From Bacillota bacterium (lineage in GTDB: Bacteria; Bacillota; DSM-12270; Thermacetogeniales; Thermacetogeniaceae), in assembly GCA_013177945.1 (NCBI GenBank), contig JABLXW010000013.1, forward strand, positions 1 through 64,000: a DNA stretch of 64,000 nt, in the 5' to 3' direction. Both the position numbers and the translations under genes were made by a program. A model generated the notes under the pieces. That model saw only the letters and a program-made list of their open reading frames with translations. It had not been told where the DNA came from and made no database searches. Positions 30,963 to 40,150 of the stretch are shown one piece after another. How positions within the stretch are numbered: position 1 is the first letter of the stretch; every line of letters starts with the position of its first letter.

Positions 30963-31088
30963 ATGAAAGGAATTTTTCTGAGAGGATGTGGCCTTTTGTC
31001 CCTTCCGGCGCGCTTTTTCTGGCGTTTATTTGAATCAACCGGATCTGTTTATGCTTATATCCTTTACCGCAAGTTTTTGCTTCAATAA
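30963..31088 (+). CDS. YqzL-like small protein
   Basis: A 41-codon frame from ATG 30963 or, with a better SD (AGAGGATG), a 30-codon one from TTG 30996. The core ARFFWRLFESTGSVYAYILY matches the FxWxLFxxTGxxxAYLLY pattern of YqzL-like proteins, small proteins of unknown role in spore-forming Firmicutes. It is between the promoter at 30923 and the pheST T-box, so both share a transcript start. The ATG lies only about four bases after the expected transcription start. Confidence 0.55.
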   Translation: MKGIFLRGCGLLSLPARFFWRLFESTGSVYAYILYRKFLLQ

Positions 31089-31129
31089 CTTGAAATGCAA
31101 AAATCGGGTTGTAAAGAGTTATACCGGAA

Positions 31130-31385
31130 ACGACCATGCCCGGGAGAGTAGGAATTGCCGGGTTCTTTCAGGGAGGTTGCACCCCAGACTGAAAGTGCGG
31201 CCAGAACCCGCATTCTGAAGTTCACCCGGAAGTCGCAGTGCTGAACGTTTTGAAGACCAGTAGGTGCTGCCGGTCTTCCCGTTAAAGAAGCATTGCCCTA
31301 AAGAGGGCCTCAGGGCCAAGAAGGGTGGTACCGCGCGGGCAAGACGAGCCTCCGTCCCTTGTGAACGGAGGTTTCTTTTTTATAT
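31130..31385 (+). ncRNA. T-box leader of pheST
   Basis: Stem I is closed by CCGGGT (31158-31163) pairing with ACCCGG (31224-31229). The specifier TTC (Phe) at 31221-31223 lies in the internal loop directly before the closing strand. The T-box sequence GGGTGGTACCGCG is at 31323-31335. The terminator pairs 31349-31355 (CCTCCGT) with 31365-31371 (ACGGAGG) and ends in a T-run. Uncharged tRNA-Phe should switch it to antitermination. Confidence 0.93.
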
Positions 31386-31413
31386 TTTATTGTTGGGGGT
31401 GGATTTGAAAAAA

Positions 31414-32436
31414 ATGGAGCAGAAGATACGCCAGATTAAGGAAAATGCTCTGTCAGAGCTGGAAAAGGCGCAGACTAAGGACTCGCTTCAAGCCGTAAGA
31501 ATTAAGTATCTCGGCAAGAAAGGAGAGCTGACAGGGGTTTTGAGAGAGATGGGGGGCCTCCCTCCGGAAGAGCGCCCCAGGCTTGGCCAGCTTGCGAACG
31601 AGGTGCGAACCTTTCTCGAAAGCGAAATTGGCCGGAGGCTTTCAATTTTAGCCGAAAGAGAGAAGCAAAAGAAGCTGGAATCCGAAGTGATTGATGTAAC
31701 CCTGCCGGGGCGCCCCCTGCGCCGGGGCCGCAAACACCCTCTAACCCTTGTCCTGGACGAAATCAAGCAGATTTTTACGGCAATGGGATTTGAAATTGCC
31801 GAAGGGCCTGAGGTCGAGTGGGATTATTACAACTTCGAAGCATTAAATATTCCTAAGGGGCACCCCGCCCGGGACATGCAGGATTCCTTTTATATCACCG
31901 GTGAAATCCTGCTGCGGACCCACACCTCACCGGTTCAGGTGCGCACCCTGGAGAAAACGGTTCCCCGTGTTCCGGTGCGGATTATCGCGCCGGGAAAAGT
32001 CTACCGGAGGGATGATGATGCCACCCATTCTCCGATGTTTCACCAGGTGGAGGGCCTGCTGGTTGACAGGCGGTGCACCTTCGGCGACTTGAAGGGAGTC
32101 CTGCTGGCCTTTGCCCGCCAGATGTTCGGAGAGGACCGGGAAATCCGGCTGCGGCCGAGCTTTTTCCCTTTTACCGAACCCAGTGCCGAGGTTGATATCT
32201 CCTGCATCAGGTGCCGGGGAGAGGGGTGCCGGGTGTGCGCGGGAACGGGCTGGCTTGAAATACTGGGGGCAGGAATGGTGCACCCCAAAGTTCTTGAAAA
32301 TGTTGGTTACGATCCGGAAGAGGTGGTGGGTTTTGCCTTCGGCATGGGAGTTGAGCGGATTGCCATGTTAAAGTATGGAATTAGCGACCTGCGCCTCTTT
32401 TTTGAAAATGACATCCGGTTCTTGCACCAGTTTTAA
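31414..32436 (+). CDS. pheS: Phenylalanine--tRNA ligase alpha subunit
   Basis: 340 residues, normal family length. An N-terminal coiled coil (1-85) precedes the class II core with [30 protein letters not shown] (split across motif 1), [19 protein letters not shown] (motif 2) and [15 protein letters not shown] (motif 3). ATG 31414 is in frame with TTG 31405; GGGGGTGG spacing fits ATG. Regulated by the upstream T-box. Confidence 0.97.
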   Translation: MEQKIRQIKENALSELEKAQTKDSLQAVRIKYLGKKGELTGVLREMGGLPPEERPRLGQLANEVRTFLESEIGRRLSILAEREKQKKLESEVIDVTLPGRPLRRGRKHPLTLVLDEIKQIFTAMGFEIAEGPEVEWDYYNFEALNIPKGHPARDMQDSFYITGEILLRTHTSPVQVRTLEKTVPRVPVRIIAPGKVYRRDDDATHSPMFHQVEGLLVDRRCTFGDLKGVLLAFARQMFGEDREIRLRPSFFPFTEPSAEVDISCIRCRGEGCRVCAGTGWLEILGAGMVHPKVLENVGYDPEEVVGFAFGMGVERIAMLKYGISDLRLFFENDIRFLHQF

Positions 32437-32450
32437 GGGGGAATGAAATT

Positions 32451-34865
32451 TTGCGCGTCTCGTATCACTGGCTGAAAGATTACATAGATCTCAATCTTTC
32501 TGCAGAGGAACTGGCGGAAAAGTTGACAATGGCGGGCCTCGCCGTGGAGGGAGTGGCCCCTCCGGTGCCCGGTTTAGAGCAGATTGTTGTGGGTAAAATT
32601 ACTGCGCTTGCTCCCCACCCCAACTCGGAACACCTTTTGATATGCAGAGTGGAAACAGGTGCCGGAGTTTTGCAAATCGTGAGTGGGGCCCCTAACCTGG
32701 AGGTCGGGATTAACGTTGCCGTGGCGCGTCCAGGGACGACTCTGCCCTCCGGGATGCAGGTAACAAGCCGTTTCATTAGAGGAATAGCTTCAGAGGGCCT
32801 CCTCTGTTCTGGTGCCGAGTTGGGCACCCAGGAATGGGGATACGGAGACGAGCGGGGGGTGCTTGTTCTGGACCCCGAGATTCCGCCGGGTACGAGGCTC
32901 GACCGCGCCCTTGGCCTCGATGACCAGATCCTGGAATTTGATTTAACTCCCAACAGGGGAGACTGCCTGGCGGTTGTCAATATCGCCCGGGAGGCCAGTG
33001 CGCTTACGGGCGGGAGGCTGGATTTTCCCGAAATCAGAGTTCACGAGAGCGGAGAGCGCACGGAAAACTTCATCCGGGTGGAAATCGCGGAGCCTGCCCT
33101 GTGCCGGCGCTATGCGGGCCGGATCGTGCGCAACGTGAAAATCGCTCCTTCGCCTCCCTGGCTCCGTTACAGGCTCAGGGCCGCCGGGATCAGGCCGATC
33201 AACAATATTGTTGATGTAACAAACTACGTGATGCTGGAGCTGGGCCAGCCCCTCCATGCCTTCGACTACGACCGCCTGCAGGGGGCTCAAATCATCGTGC
33301 GCCGGGCGCGGCCCGGGGAGAAACTGGTTTCCCTGGATGGAGTTACAAGGGTTTTAAATGAAGAGATGCTGGTGATTGCAGATGCCCGCACACCCGTTGC
33401 CCTGGCGGGCATCATGGGCGGGCTGGCCAGCGAAGTGACGGAGCAAACGCGCACCGTGCTCTTGGAAGCAGCCTACTTCGATCCCTTAAACATCAGGCGT
33501 ACCGCGAAGCTTCTTGACATGCGGACCGAGTCTTCCCTGCGCTTTGAAAAGGGGATTAATCTTGATGGTGTCGTGCGGGCGCTCAACCGGGCGGCGCAGC
33601 TGATTGAACAGCTGGGTGCCGGAACTGTTGCGGCAGGGGTGGTCGACGAGTACATTCGCCCCGCTGCACCCCTTGCAATCCGGCTCAGAACTGCACGGGT
33701 GAACCATGTGCTGGGCACCAGTTTAACCCGGGCCGAGGTCCAGGAAATTTTGAGCAGGCTTGGCTTCATTTGCGAACTCTGCGGCCCGGACAGCCTCCTT
33801 GTAAACATTCCCCCCTATCGGGTTGATATCGGGGAAGAGATCGATCTAATCGAAGAAGTGGCCAGGCTTTACGGCTACGACCGGATCCGGGCGACAATCC
33901 CTGTTGGGGTTCTTTCTCAGGGGGTGCGCCGGCGGGATGAGGAGATAAAGGATTTAGTTGCTGAAGTGATGCTCAGCGCAGGTCTTGATGAAGCCATCAC
34001 CTACAGCTTCATTAATGAGGGTTCCCTGGCAAGACTTGGACTCCCCGAAGAGAGCCCTTACCGGCAGGTAGTTCGCCTTAAAAATCCCCTCCGGGAAGAG
34101 CAGGGGGTTCTGCGCCCCCTCCTCCTGCCCGGTTTACTTGAAACGATTGCTTATAATTACAAGCATAAGCTGACGAATTTGGGTTTCTTTGAGCTGGGGA
34201 AGATTTTCGAGCCGGCCGGGGAGGGAGAACTCCCGCACGAAAAGTTCCATTTGGGGATTGCCGTATGTGGTGAAACTGATCGGGGCTGGCAGGAGCCGGG
34301 ACAGGTGCGCGATTTTTACGAGGTCAAGGGGATCGTGGAGCATCTTCTGGCAACTTTGGGCATTAAAGACTTTGCTTTCCTGCCCTGGCGTGATTTCCCT
34401 CCTCTCCACCCCGGGCGCGCGGCGCAAATTTTTGTCGGTTCCCTGGAGGTGGGTTTCCTCGGGGAGCTGCACCCTGATGTTCTGGAAAATTTGGAAATTT
34501 CTGCCCGGGTTGTTGGATGCGAACTTGATCTGGCAAAAATCTTACCCCTGGCCGATTTGCGGAAGGTTTTTGAACCGCTCCCGCGCTACCCGGGCATCAC
34601 CAGAGACCTTGCGGTTGTGGCTCCGCTTGAGGTGCCGGCCGCACGGATCACCGAGGTGATCAGGAAGGCAGGGGGTTCGCTCTTGAGAGAATGCCGGCTC
34701 TTTGATGTTTACCAGGGTCCTCAGGTGCCTGCAGGATCCCGGAGCCTCGCTTATTCGTTGTTTTTCCAGTCGCCCGACCGCACCCTGACCGACGAAGAAG
34801 TGTCGGCGATTCACCGGCAGATTCTTGAGGCCCTTGCCGCCCAGACGGGTGCAAGGCTCAGGTAA
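32451..34865 (+). CDS. pheT: Phenylalanine--tRNA ligase beta subunit
   Basis: 804 residues: N-terminal EMAP/tRNA-binding domain (40-150), B3/B4 editing domain (about 210-380), B5 helix-turn domain (400-475), core, and the C-terminal ferredoxin-like anticodon-binding domain (RYPGITRDLAVVAP near 710). TTG 32451 follows AAGGGGGAAT and gives MRVSYHWLKDYIDL, the usual N-terminus. Forms an (alpha-beta)2 tetramer with PheS. Confidence 0.97.
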   Translation: MRVSYHWLKDYIDLNLSAEELAEKLTMAGLAVEGVAPPVPGLEQIVVGKITALAPHPNSEHLLICRVETGAGVLQIVSGAPNLEVGINVAVARPGTTLPSGMQVTSRFIRGIASEGLLCSGAELGTQEWGYGDERGVLVLDPEIPPGTRLDRALGLDDQILEFDLTPNRGDCLAVVNIAREASALTGGRLDFPEIRVHESGERTENFIRVEIAEPALCRRYAGRIVRNVKIAPSPPWLRYRLRAAGIRPINNIVDVTNYVMLELGQPLHAFDYDRLQGAQIIVRRARPGEKLVSLDGVTRVLNEEMLVIADARTPVALAGIMGGLASEVTEQTRTVLLEAAYFDPLNIRRTAKLLDMRTESSLRFEKGINLDGVVRALNRAAQLIEQLGAGTVAAGVVDEYIRPAAPLAIRLRTARVNHVLGTSLTRAEVQEILSRLGFICELCGPDSLLVNIPPYRVDIGEEIDLIEEVARLYGYDRIRATIPVGVLSQGVRRRDEEIKDLVAEVMLSAGLDEAITYSFINEGSLARLGLPEESPYRQVVRLKNPLREEQGVLRPLLLPGLLETIAYNYKHKLTNLGFFELGKIFEPAGEGELPHEKFHLGIAVCGETDRGWQEPGQVRDFYEVKGIVEHLLATLGIKDFAFLPWRDFPPLHPGRAAQIFVGSLEVGFLGELHPDVLENLEISARVVGCELDLAKILPLADLRKVFEPLPRYPGITRDLAVVAPLEVPAARITEVIRKAGGSLLRECRLFDVYQGPQVPAGSRSLAYSLFFQSPDRTLTDEEVSAIHRQILEALAAQTGARLR

Positions 34866-34933
34866 AGGCGGCAGGAATTCACTTTTCAAAGGGAGAAACA
34901 TAACATATCAGGCGACCTGAGGGGAGGTTAATC

Positions 34934-35218
34934 ATGGCCGGTAGGGAACAGGAACCCGGAGAAGAAAAAAGCAGGGTGACGGTTAAAATTTATGGAGAAG
35001 AGTATGTGGTGAAGGGATACGCGGAGCCCGAGTACATTGAAGGGATTGCTGCTTACGTTGATAAAAAAATGCGCCTGATCGGGCAAAAAAACCCCCATCT
35101 TTCGGTAAGCAAAGTGGCCGTGTTAGCTGCTTTAAACATCGCCGATGAGCTGACCAGGCTCCAGGAGGACTACGACAGCCTGGTGAGGCTGCTGGAGGAA
35201 GAAAAATCCCTGAAGTAG
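34934..35218 (+). CDS. zapA: Cell-division protein ZapA
   Basis: A 94-residue protein. VTVKIYGEEYVVKGYAEPEYI followed by IAAYVDKKMRLIG and a C-terminal coiled coil (AALNIADELTRLQEDYDSLVRLLEEE) match ZapA, which crosslinks FtsZ filaments at the division site. SD GGGGAGG. It lies between pheT and polX, its common position in Firmicutes. Confidence 0.9.
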   Translation: MAGREQEPGEEKSRVTVKIYGEEYVVKGYAEPEYIEGIAAYVDKKMRLIGQKNPHLSVSKVAVLAALNIADELTRLQEDYDSLVRLLEEEKSLK

Positions 35219-35251
35219 TTTAAACCGAAAAACCGAATTGGGAGACATCCG

Positions 35252-36967
35252 ATGACCAATTGGGAGATAGGCCAGGTTTTTGACGAAATTGCAGATCTTC
35301 TGGAAATCCTCGGGGAGAATCCCTTTAAGGCCCGGGCTTATCGCAGGGCTGCCCGCGTCCTGGAAAACACCTACCTTGACGTAGAGCGGCTGGTGAAGGA
35401 AGACAGGCTTGAAGAGCTTCCCGGAATCGGGTCGGCGCTGGCGGCAAAGATTAAGGAACTTGTGGAAACAGGGGAGCTCCGCTATTACAAGGACCTAAAG
35501 CAGAAGGTGCCTCCGGGCCTCCGGGAAATGCTGCAGATTCCTGGAGTGGGAGCAAAGACCGTTCAGATGTTGTACCAGCACCTCCGCCTCGCTTCACTTG
35601 AAGAACTGGAGGCTGCCGCGAGGGCGCGGCGCCTTCGGGAGTTGCCAGGCATTGGCAAAAAAACCGAGGAGGCGATTTTGCGTGGAATTGAATCCATGCG
35701 GGAGCGCCAGAAACGCTATCCCCTGCATATTGCCACCGCAGTTGCGCGGGAAATCAAGAAATACCTGGAAAAGCAGGTGATGGTCGAAAAGGTGGAAGTT
35801 GCCGGAAGCTACCGGCGGGGGAAGGAAACCGTAGGAGATCTGGATTTCGTTGTGGCTGCCGACCATCCCTCCCTTGTTGTGAAGAAATTCGTTGAGGCTC
35901 CCTGGGTGCAGGAAGTCGTGGCAGAAGGAGAAATGAAGACAACGGTGCTTACCCGTTGGGGGATCCAGGCAGATCTTCTTGCAGTAAAACCGCCTCTTTT
36001 TATTTCGGCTCTTCAGCATTTTACCGGCTCCCCTGCCCATAACATCTCCCTGCGTGAGAGGGCGCGCGAGCAGGGTTGGAAAATCAGCGAATACGGGATT
36101 TTTCAAGGAGGGAAGCCTTGCCATCCGGAGTCAGAGGAGGATTTCTACAAACTTTTGGGAATGTCTTACATTCCTCCGGAATTGAGGGAGGACCAGGGGG
36201 AAATCGAGGCGGCCCAGCTTGATAAGCTCCCCCGTCTGGTTGAAAAAACGGATATCAAAGGGGATCTCCATGTTCACAGCGACTGGAGCGATGGGGTGAA
36301 CACCCTTGAGGAGCTGGCGCTGGCAGCCCGGGCGCGGGGTTACCAGTATCTGGCGATTACCGACCATTCGAAGTCGCTGGGTGTTACCCATGGCCTTACG
36401 GAGGAGAAGCTGCTCCAGCAGCGGGATGCGATCTCCCGGTTGAATCAGGAGCTTAAAGGTTTTCGCCTGCTGGCCGGAATCGAGGTCGACATTCTCTCGA
36501 ACGCGAAGCTGGATTTCGATGATAAAATTTTGGCGGAAATGGACCTCGTGGTTGCCTCCATTCATTCCGGTTTTAAACAGGACCGGGAAAGCTTAACCGA
36601 ACGGATCATTGCGGCCCTGAAAAACGAACATGTGGATATTCTCGGACACCCTACCGGACGCCTGCTGGGGCGCAGAGATCCCTATCCTCTGGATATCACG
36701 CGGGTTTTGGAGGCGGCTGCAAAAACGGGAACAGCACTAGAAATTAACGCCTCTCCCGACCGCCTCGACCTCAAAGACGTTTATATCCGGGAGGGAAAAG
36801 AGTTGGGGGTACTTTTTGCGGTGAACACAGATGCCCACGAAATTTCCTACCTGGATGATATGCAGTACGGCGTTCTTACTGCACGGCGGGGGTGGGCCGA
36901 GGCAAAGGATATCATCAATACCTTTTCTTATCAAAAATTAAAGAGGTGGCTGAAAAAAAGAGGGTAG
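35252..36967 (+). CDS. polX: DNA polymerase/3'-5' exonuclease PolX
   Basis: A 571-residue family X polymerase. Helix-hairpin-helix motifs near 50 (LPGIGSALAAKI), 95 (IPGVGAKTVQML) and 130 (LPGIGKKTEEAI) precede the nucleotidyltransferase palm (AGSYRRGKETVGDLDFV near 190). A C-terminal PHP domain begins near 335 with DLHVHSDWSDG and continues through ITDHSK, GIEVDIL, ILGHPTGR and NTDAHE, giving exonuclease/AP-endonuclease activity. It repairs gaps and abasic sites. Confidence 0.95.
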   Translation: MTNWEIGQVFDEIADLLEILGENPFKARAYRRAARVLENTYLDVERLVKEDRLEELPGIGSALAAKIKELVETGELRYYKDLKQKVPPGLREMLQIPGVGAKTVQMLYQHLRLASLEELEAAARARRLRELPGIGKKTEEAILRGIESMRERQKRYPLHIATAVAREIKKYLEKQVMVEKVEVAGSYRRGKETVGDLDFVVAADHPSLVVKKFVEAPWVQEVVAEGEMKTTVLTRWGIQADLLAVKPPLFISALQHFTGSPAHNISLRERAREQGWKISEYGIFQGGKPCHPESEEDFYKLLGMSYIPPELREDQGEIEAAQLDKLPRLVEKTDIKGDLHVHSDWSDGVNTLEELALAARARGYQYLAITDHSKSLGVTHGLTEEKLLQQRDAISRLNQELKGFRLLAGIEVDILSNAKLDFDDKILAEMDLVVASIHSGFKQDRESLTERIIAALKNEHVDILGHPTGRLLGRRDPYPLDITRVLEAAAKTGTALEINASPDRLDLKDVYIREGKELGVLFAVNTDAHEISYLDDMQYGVLTARRGWAEAKDIINTFSYQKLKRWLKKRG

Positions 36968-36986
36968 CAATGGGGTTGCACAGGCA

Positions 36987-37928
36987 ATGAAGGTGCTCAT
37001 GGTCTTTCTGGACGGTTTTGGTTTAGGGGAGCCGGATGAGATAAAAAATCCCTACGTCACGGCGCATACCCCCTTTCTGGACGAGATTTTAGGCGGACAC
37101 TTCCTTTACCGGAGAGAGGACCCGCTCATAACCCCCCATGCGGCGATGATCCCGACAGAAACCGGGTTGGGAATTCCCGGTCTTCCCCAGAGCGCTTCGG
37201 GGCAGACAACCCTCTGGACGGGGGTCAATGCCGCGGCTCGGGTTGGGTTCCATGTGAACGGTTATCCAACGGGGCCCTTGATTAAAATTTTAGAAGAGGC
37301 CAGCATTTTCAAAAGACTCAAAGATTCTGGAAAAAGGGTGGCCTTCGCCAACGCCTACCGCCCCGAATATTTCGAGCAGGTGGCGCGGCGCCGGCGGCGC
37401 CACTCTACCTCTACGGTGGCTGCGCTGAGCGCCGGTTTAACCCTGCGTACCCTGGACGACCTCCGCTGCGGGAGGGCTGTCTACCAGGATATCACCAACG
37501 AAATTCTCTCCAGTTTGGGTTACGAGGTGCCCGTGATTTCTCCCGAAGAGGCGGGAGCGAGGCTGGCCAGGCTTGCCGCCGGCTACGACTTCACTTTGTT
37601 TGAGTATTTCCAGACCGATATTACCGGACACCGCCAGGATTTTTCCCGGGCCCAGCGCCTTTTTAGCCTGCTGGATGCTTTTCTAAAAGCTGTTGCCGAT
37701 CATCTTGATCCCCGCGAGTTTCTTTTGCTGGTGGTGAGCGACCACGGCAACATCGAAGATTTGTCAGCAGGCGCCCATACTGTCAATCCGGTTCCCACCC
37801 TGATCATCGGCCGGGAAGCGGGGAGGTTCTGCGGTTTGGTGAACTCCCTGGAGGATATTACTCCTCTTGTTTTTGAAATACTAAGCGGGGAACGCAATTG
37901 CGGCAAACAGAGCCTTTTCACCAGTTAA
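36987..37928 (+). CDS. Alkaline-phosphatase-superfamily metalloenzyme
   Basis: A 313-residue protein with the fold of phosphoglycerate mutase/phosphopentomutase. The N-terminal VFLDGFG metal site, the nucleophile region LPQSASGQTTLWTG (Ser near residue 71), FEYFQTDITGHRQD and VVSDHGNIEDLS are in order. The inserted domain of iPGM is lacking, so it is not a standard phosphoglycerate mutase. Substrate unknown. It follows polX by 19 bases and precedes a NIF3-like gene. Confidence 0.8.
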   Translation: MKVLMVFLDGFGLGEPDEIKNPYVTAHTPFLDEILGGHFLYRREDPLITPHAAMIPTETGLGIPGLPQSASGQTTLWTGVNAAARVGFHVNGYPTGPLIKILEEASIFKRLKDSGKRVAFANAYRPEYFEQVARRRRRHSTSTVAALSAGLTLRTLDDLRCGRAVYQDITNEILSSLGYEVPVISPEEAGARLARLAAGYDFTLFEYFQTDITGHRQDFSRAQRLFSLLDAFLKAVADHLDPREFLLLVVSDHGNIEDLSAGAHTVNPVPTLIIGREAGRFCGLVNSLEDITPLVFEILSGERNCGKQSLFTS

Positions 37929-37939
37929 GGGGGGATTTT

Positions 37940-38896
37940 GTGTTAATTCGGGAGATCTACGAACTGGCGCTGCAAAAGGGAATGGCGTCGGATCCGCGCG
38001 GGGAGGCCGAGGTTGCAAGAATTCTGGAAAAGCAGCGCAAGGAGTACGAGGAGCTGAAGGAAAGCGAGAAAAAGGAGTTTGATTTGGAGAAGCTGAAAAA
38101 TCCTTACAGCGACACCCGGATTTTAAACGGCGACGAAGACCGGGAGGTCCGGGGAGTCTTGAGCGGAATCGATATCGAGGTCGGAGAAGTTCTCCTGGCC
38201 GACCGCTTGCGGGAAAAGGGGAGGCAGATCGATCTCATTATCTCTCACCATCCTGAGGGGAAGGCAATGGCCGCCCTCTATGAAGTGATGCACCTCCAGG
38301 AGGATATTTTAAACCGTTTAGGGGTGCCGATTAACGTTGCCGAGGGGATTTTGGCGGGGAGAATCGCCGAGGTCGCCCGCCGGCTGCTGCCCCTCAACCA
38401 CAACCGCGCTGTCGATGTTGCAAGGCTTCTCGATCTCCCTTTGATGTGCGTGCATACCCCGGCCGATAATTTGGTGACAAAGTTTCTGGAGCAGTTTTTT
38501 GCAGAAAAGGCTCCCGAGACTGTGGGAGATATCCTCAAGACCCTCAAGGAGTTGCCCGAGTACCGGGAGGCGGTTAAGGTTAACGCCGGCCCAAAGGTGC
38601 TTGTTGGCAGCGAAAAAAAGCGGGCCGGGAAGATCTTTGTGGACATGACGGGCGGCACCGGCGGGGCCAAAGAGGCATTTGAAAAACTGGCAACAGCAGG
38701 GGTTGGAACGGTTGTCTGCATGCACATCTCTGAAGAGCACCGAAAAGAGGCGGAAAAACACCACATCAACGTGGTTGTGGCAGGCCACATCGCCAGCGAC
38801 TCGCTGGGAATGAACCTTTTCCTGGACGAACTGGACCGGCGGGGAATTGAAATCTTTGCCTGCTCGGGTTTGATCCGGGTAAGCCGGGTCGAGTAA
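37940..38896 (+). CDS. NIF3-like (DUF34) metal-binding protein
   Basis: A 318-residue protein starting at GTG 37940 behind AAGGGGGG. LREKGRQIDLIISHHPEGKA near residue 105 and HHINVVVAGHIASDSLGMN near residue 275 resemble the two metal-ligand blocks of NIF3/DUF34 proteins, and HISEEHRKEAEKHH is compatible with more ligands. The N-terminal 60 residues are charged helices. Function is unknown for the family; metal insertion and cofactor damage repair have been suggested. Confidence 0.75.
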   Translation: MLIREIYELALQKGMASDPRGEAEVARILEKQRKEYEELKESEKKEFDLEKLKNPYSDTRILNGDEDREVRGVLSGIDIEVGEVLLADRLREKGRQIDLIISHHPEGKAMAALYEVMHLQEDILNRLGVPINVAEGILAGRIAEVARRLLPLNHNRAVDVARLLDLPLMCVHTPADNLVTKFLEQFFAEKAPETVGDILKTLKELPEYREAVKVNAGPKVLVGSEKKRAGKIFVDMTGGTGGAKEAFEKLATAGVGTVVCMHISEEHRKEAEKHHINVVVAGHIASDSLGMNLFLDELDRRGIEIFACSGLIRVSRVE

Positions 38897-38971
38897 AACT
38901 CAACTCTGGGGGAAGAATGATTTCAGGAGGAAGCCCTGGAAAGAACCGGGGCTGAACTGGAGGATAGGCGC

Positions 38972-39415
38972 ATGGAATTTTTTTGGGTAGGCCTGGGCGG
39001 CTTTTTTGGGGCCCTGGCCCGTTACGGGGTAGGAGAGGTGTTTCGCTTTTTGGGCAGCGGCTTTCCTTACGGTACGATGGCGGCGAATATTACCGGAAGC
39101 TTCCTTTTGGGTTTTATTCAGGTCCTGGCCCTCGAGAGGTTTTTGCTGAGCCCCCGCCTGCGCCTTCTGCTGGGAGTCGGTTTTTGCGGTGCGTACACCA
39201 CCTTTTCTACCTTTACAAAGGAGACTTTTAAGCTCATCCATAGCAGGCTCCTGTTTGAGGCTCTTTTCTATGTTGGGGGAACGGTTATCCTGTGTTTGCT
39301 GGGGGCGTGGCTGGGTGTGGTTGCAGGAAGGGTTCTCTTTGCTCTGGAAAGCAGGGAGCTTGCGGGTAAGCTGAGTCAAACCCCTGGAGAAAATTTCGGG
39401 AATGGGGAGAAATGA
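38972..39415 (+). CDS. crcB: Fluoride channel FluC/CrcB, copy 1
   Basis: A 147-residue four-helix protein. GALARYGVGE (Gly-Ala-x-x-Arg-Tyr), NITGSFLLG and GFCGAYTTFSTFTKET are the family signatures including the Na+ site and the phenylalanine box. FluC exports F- passively. The stop overlaps the start of copy 2 (ATGA), so the pair may form a heterodimer. No fluoride riboswitch consensus is seen; a short upstream frame and hairpin (38917-38955) occupy the leader. Confidence 0.92.
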   Translation: MEFFWVGLGGFFGALARYGVGEVFRFLGSGFPYGTMAANITGSFLLGFIQVLALERFLLSPRLRLLLGVGFCGAYTTFSTFTKETFKLIHSRLLFEALFYVGGTVILCLLGAWLGVVAGRVLFALESRELAGKLSQTPGENFGNGEK

Positions 39416-39792
39416 TGGCTCTTTTCTTGCTCAGCGTCGGTCTTGGAGGGGTTGCGGGTGCACTGGCACGTTATTACGCGGGACGCACCATCATGGAAAA
39501 GTGGGGCCGCACTTTTCCTCTGGGAACCTTTTTCGTGAACGTGACCGGTTCCTTTCTCCTTTGCATGATTTATGCCTGGACGGTTAAAGGGGGAGCCTTT
39601 CCACCTTTTTTGGAGGCCGCCCTGACAACCGGATTTCTCGGTGCCTATACGACTTTTTCCACTTATGCCTACGAAACTGTTAAGCTCCTGGAGGATCGGG
39701 AAAATTTGACGGCTTTTGCTTATGCAATTGGGAGTGTGCTGCTGGGGCTGGGGGCCGGTTGGCTGGGTTTGCTGGCGGGCTTCTGCTTGTAA
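39412..39792 (+). CDS. crcB: Fluoride channel FluC/CrcB, copy 2
   Basis: A 126-residue paralogue with GALARYYAG, NVTGSFLLC and GFLGAYTTFSTYAYET. It starts within the stop of copy 1. Paired crcB genes in Firmicutes encode oppositely inserted subunits of one heterodimeric channel. Confidence 0.92.
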   Translation: MMALFLLSVGLGGVAGALARYYAGRTIMEKWGRTFPLGTFFVNVTGSFLLCMIYAWTVKGGAFPPFLEAALTTGFLGAYTTFSTYAYETVKLLEDRENLTAFAYAIGSVLLGLGAGWLGLLAGFCL

Positions 39793-39825
39793 CAGAACTT
39801 TACCCTTTGTAGAGGAGGAAAAGGA

Positions 39826-40146
39826 ATGCTGGAAAAGGGTTCGGCTAAGCTTTTAAAAATTTATACCGGGGAAAATGAACACTGGGAGGGCCATGCCCTT
39901 TATCACGCCCTTGTCCTCAAGTTCCGGGAACTCGGCCTGGCCGGAGCAACCGTTTACCGGGGGATGGAGGGGTATGGGCCGGAAAAGAGGCTGCGTACCA
40001 GCAGGATCCTGGACCTGTCGGTTGACCTGCCCATCATTATCGAGGTTGTTGACACCGAAGCGAATATTAACAGGGTTTTGCCTCTCGTGAAGGAGGCGGT
40101 GCAAAAGGGACTGATAATTATCAGCGATGTGGAGGTTGTAAAGTAG
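39826..40146 (+). CDS. DUF190 domain protein
   Basis: A 106-residue protein of the DUF190 family (PII-like ferredoxin fold): LLKIYTGENEHWEGHALYHALVLKFRELG at the start (read in parts), GATVYRGMEGYG and a final strand. The family is regularly encoded beside crcB. The function is unknown; a nucleotide-binding regulatory role is inferred from the PII-like fold. Confidence 0.88.
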   Translation: MLEKGSAKLLKIYTGENEHWEGHALYHALVLKFRELGLAGATVYRGMEGYGPEKRLRTSRILDLSVDLPIIIEVVDTEANINRVLPLVKEAVQKGLIIISDVEVVK

Positions 40147-40150
40147 AATA

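Noticed and set aside
38898-38971. Fluoride riboswitch before the crcB genes
   Set aside because: The conserved pseudoknot words of the fluoride aptamer are not found; only an ordinary hairpin is seen.
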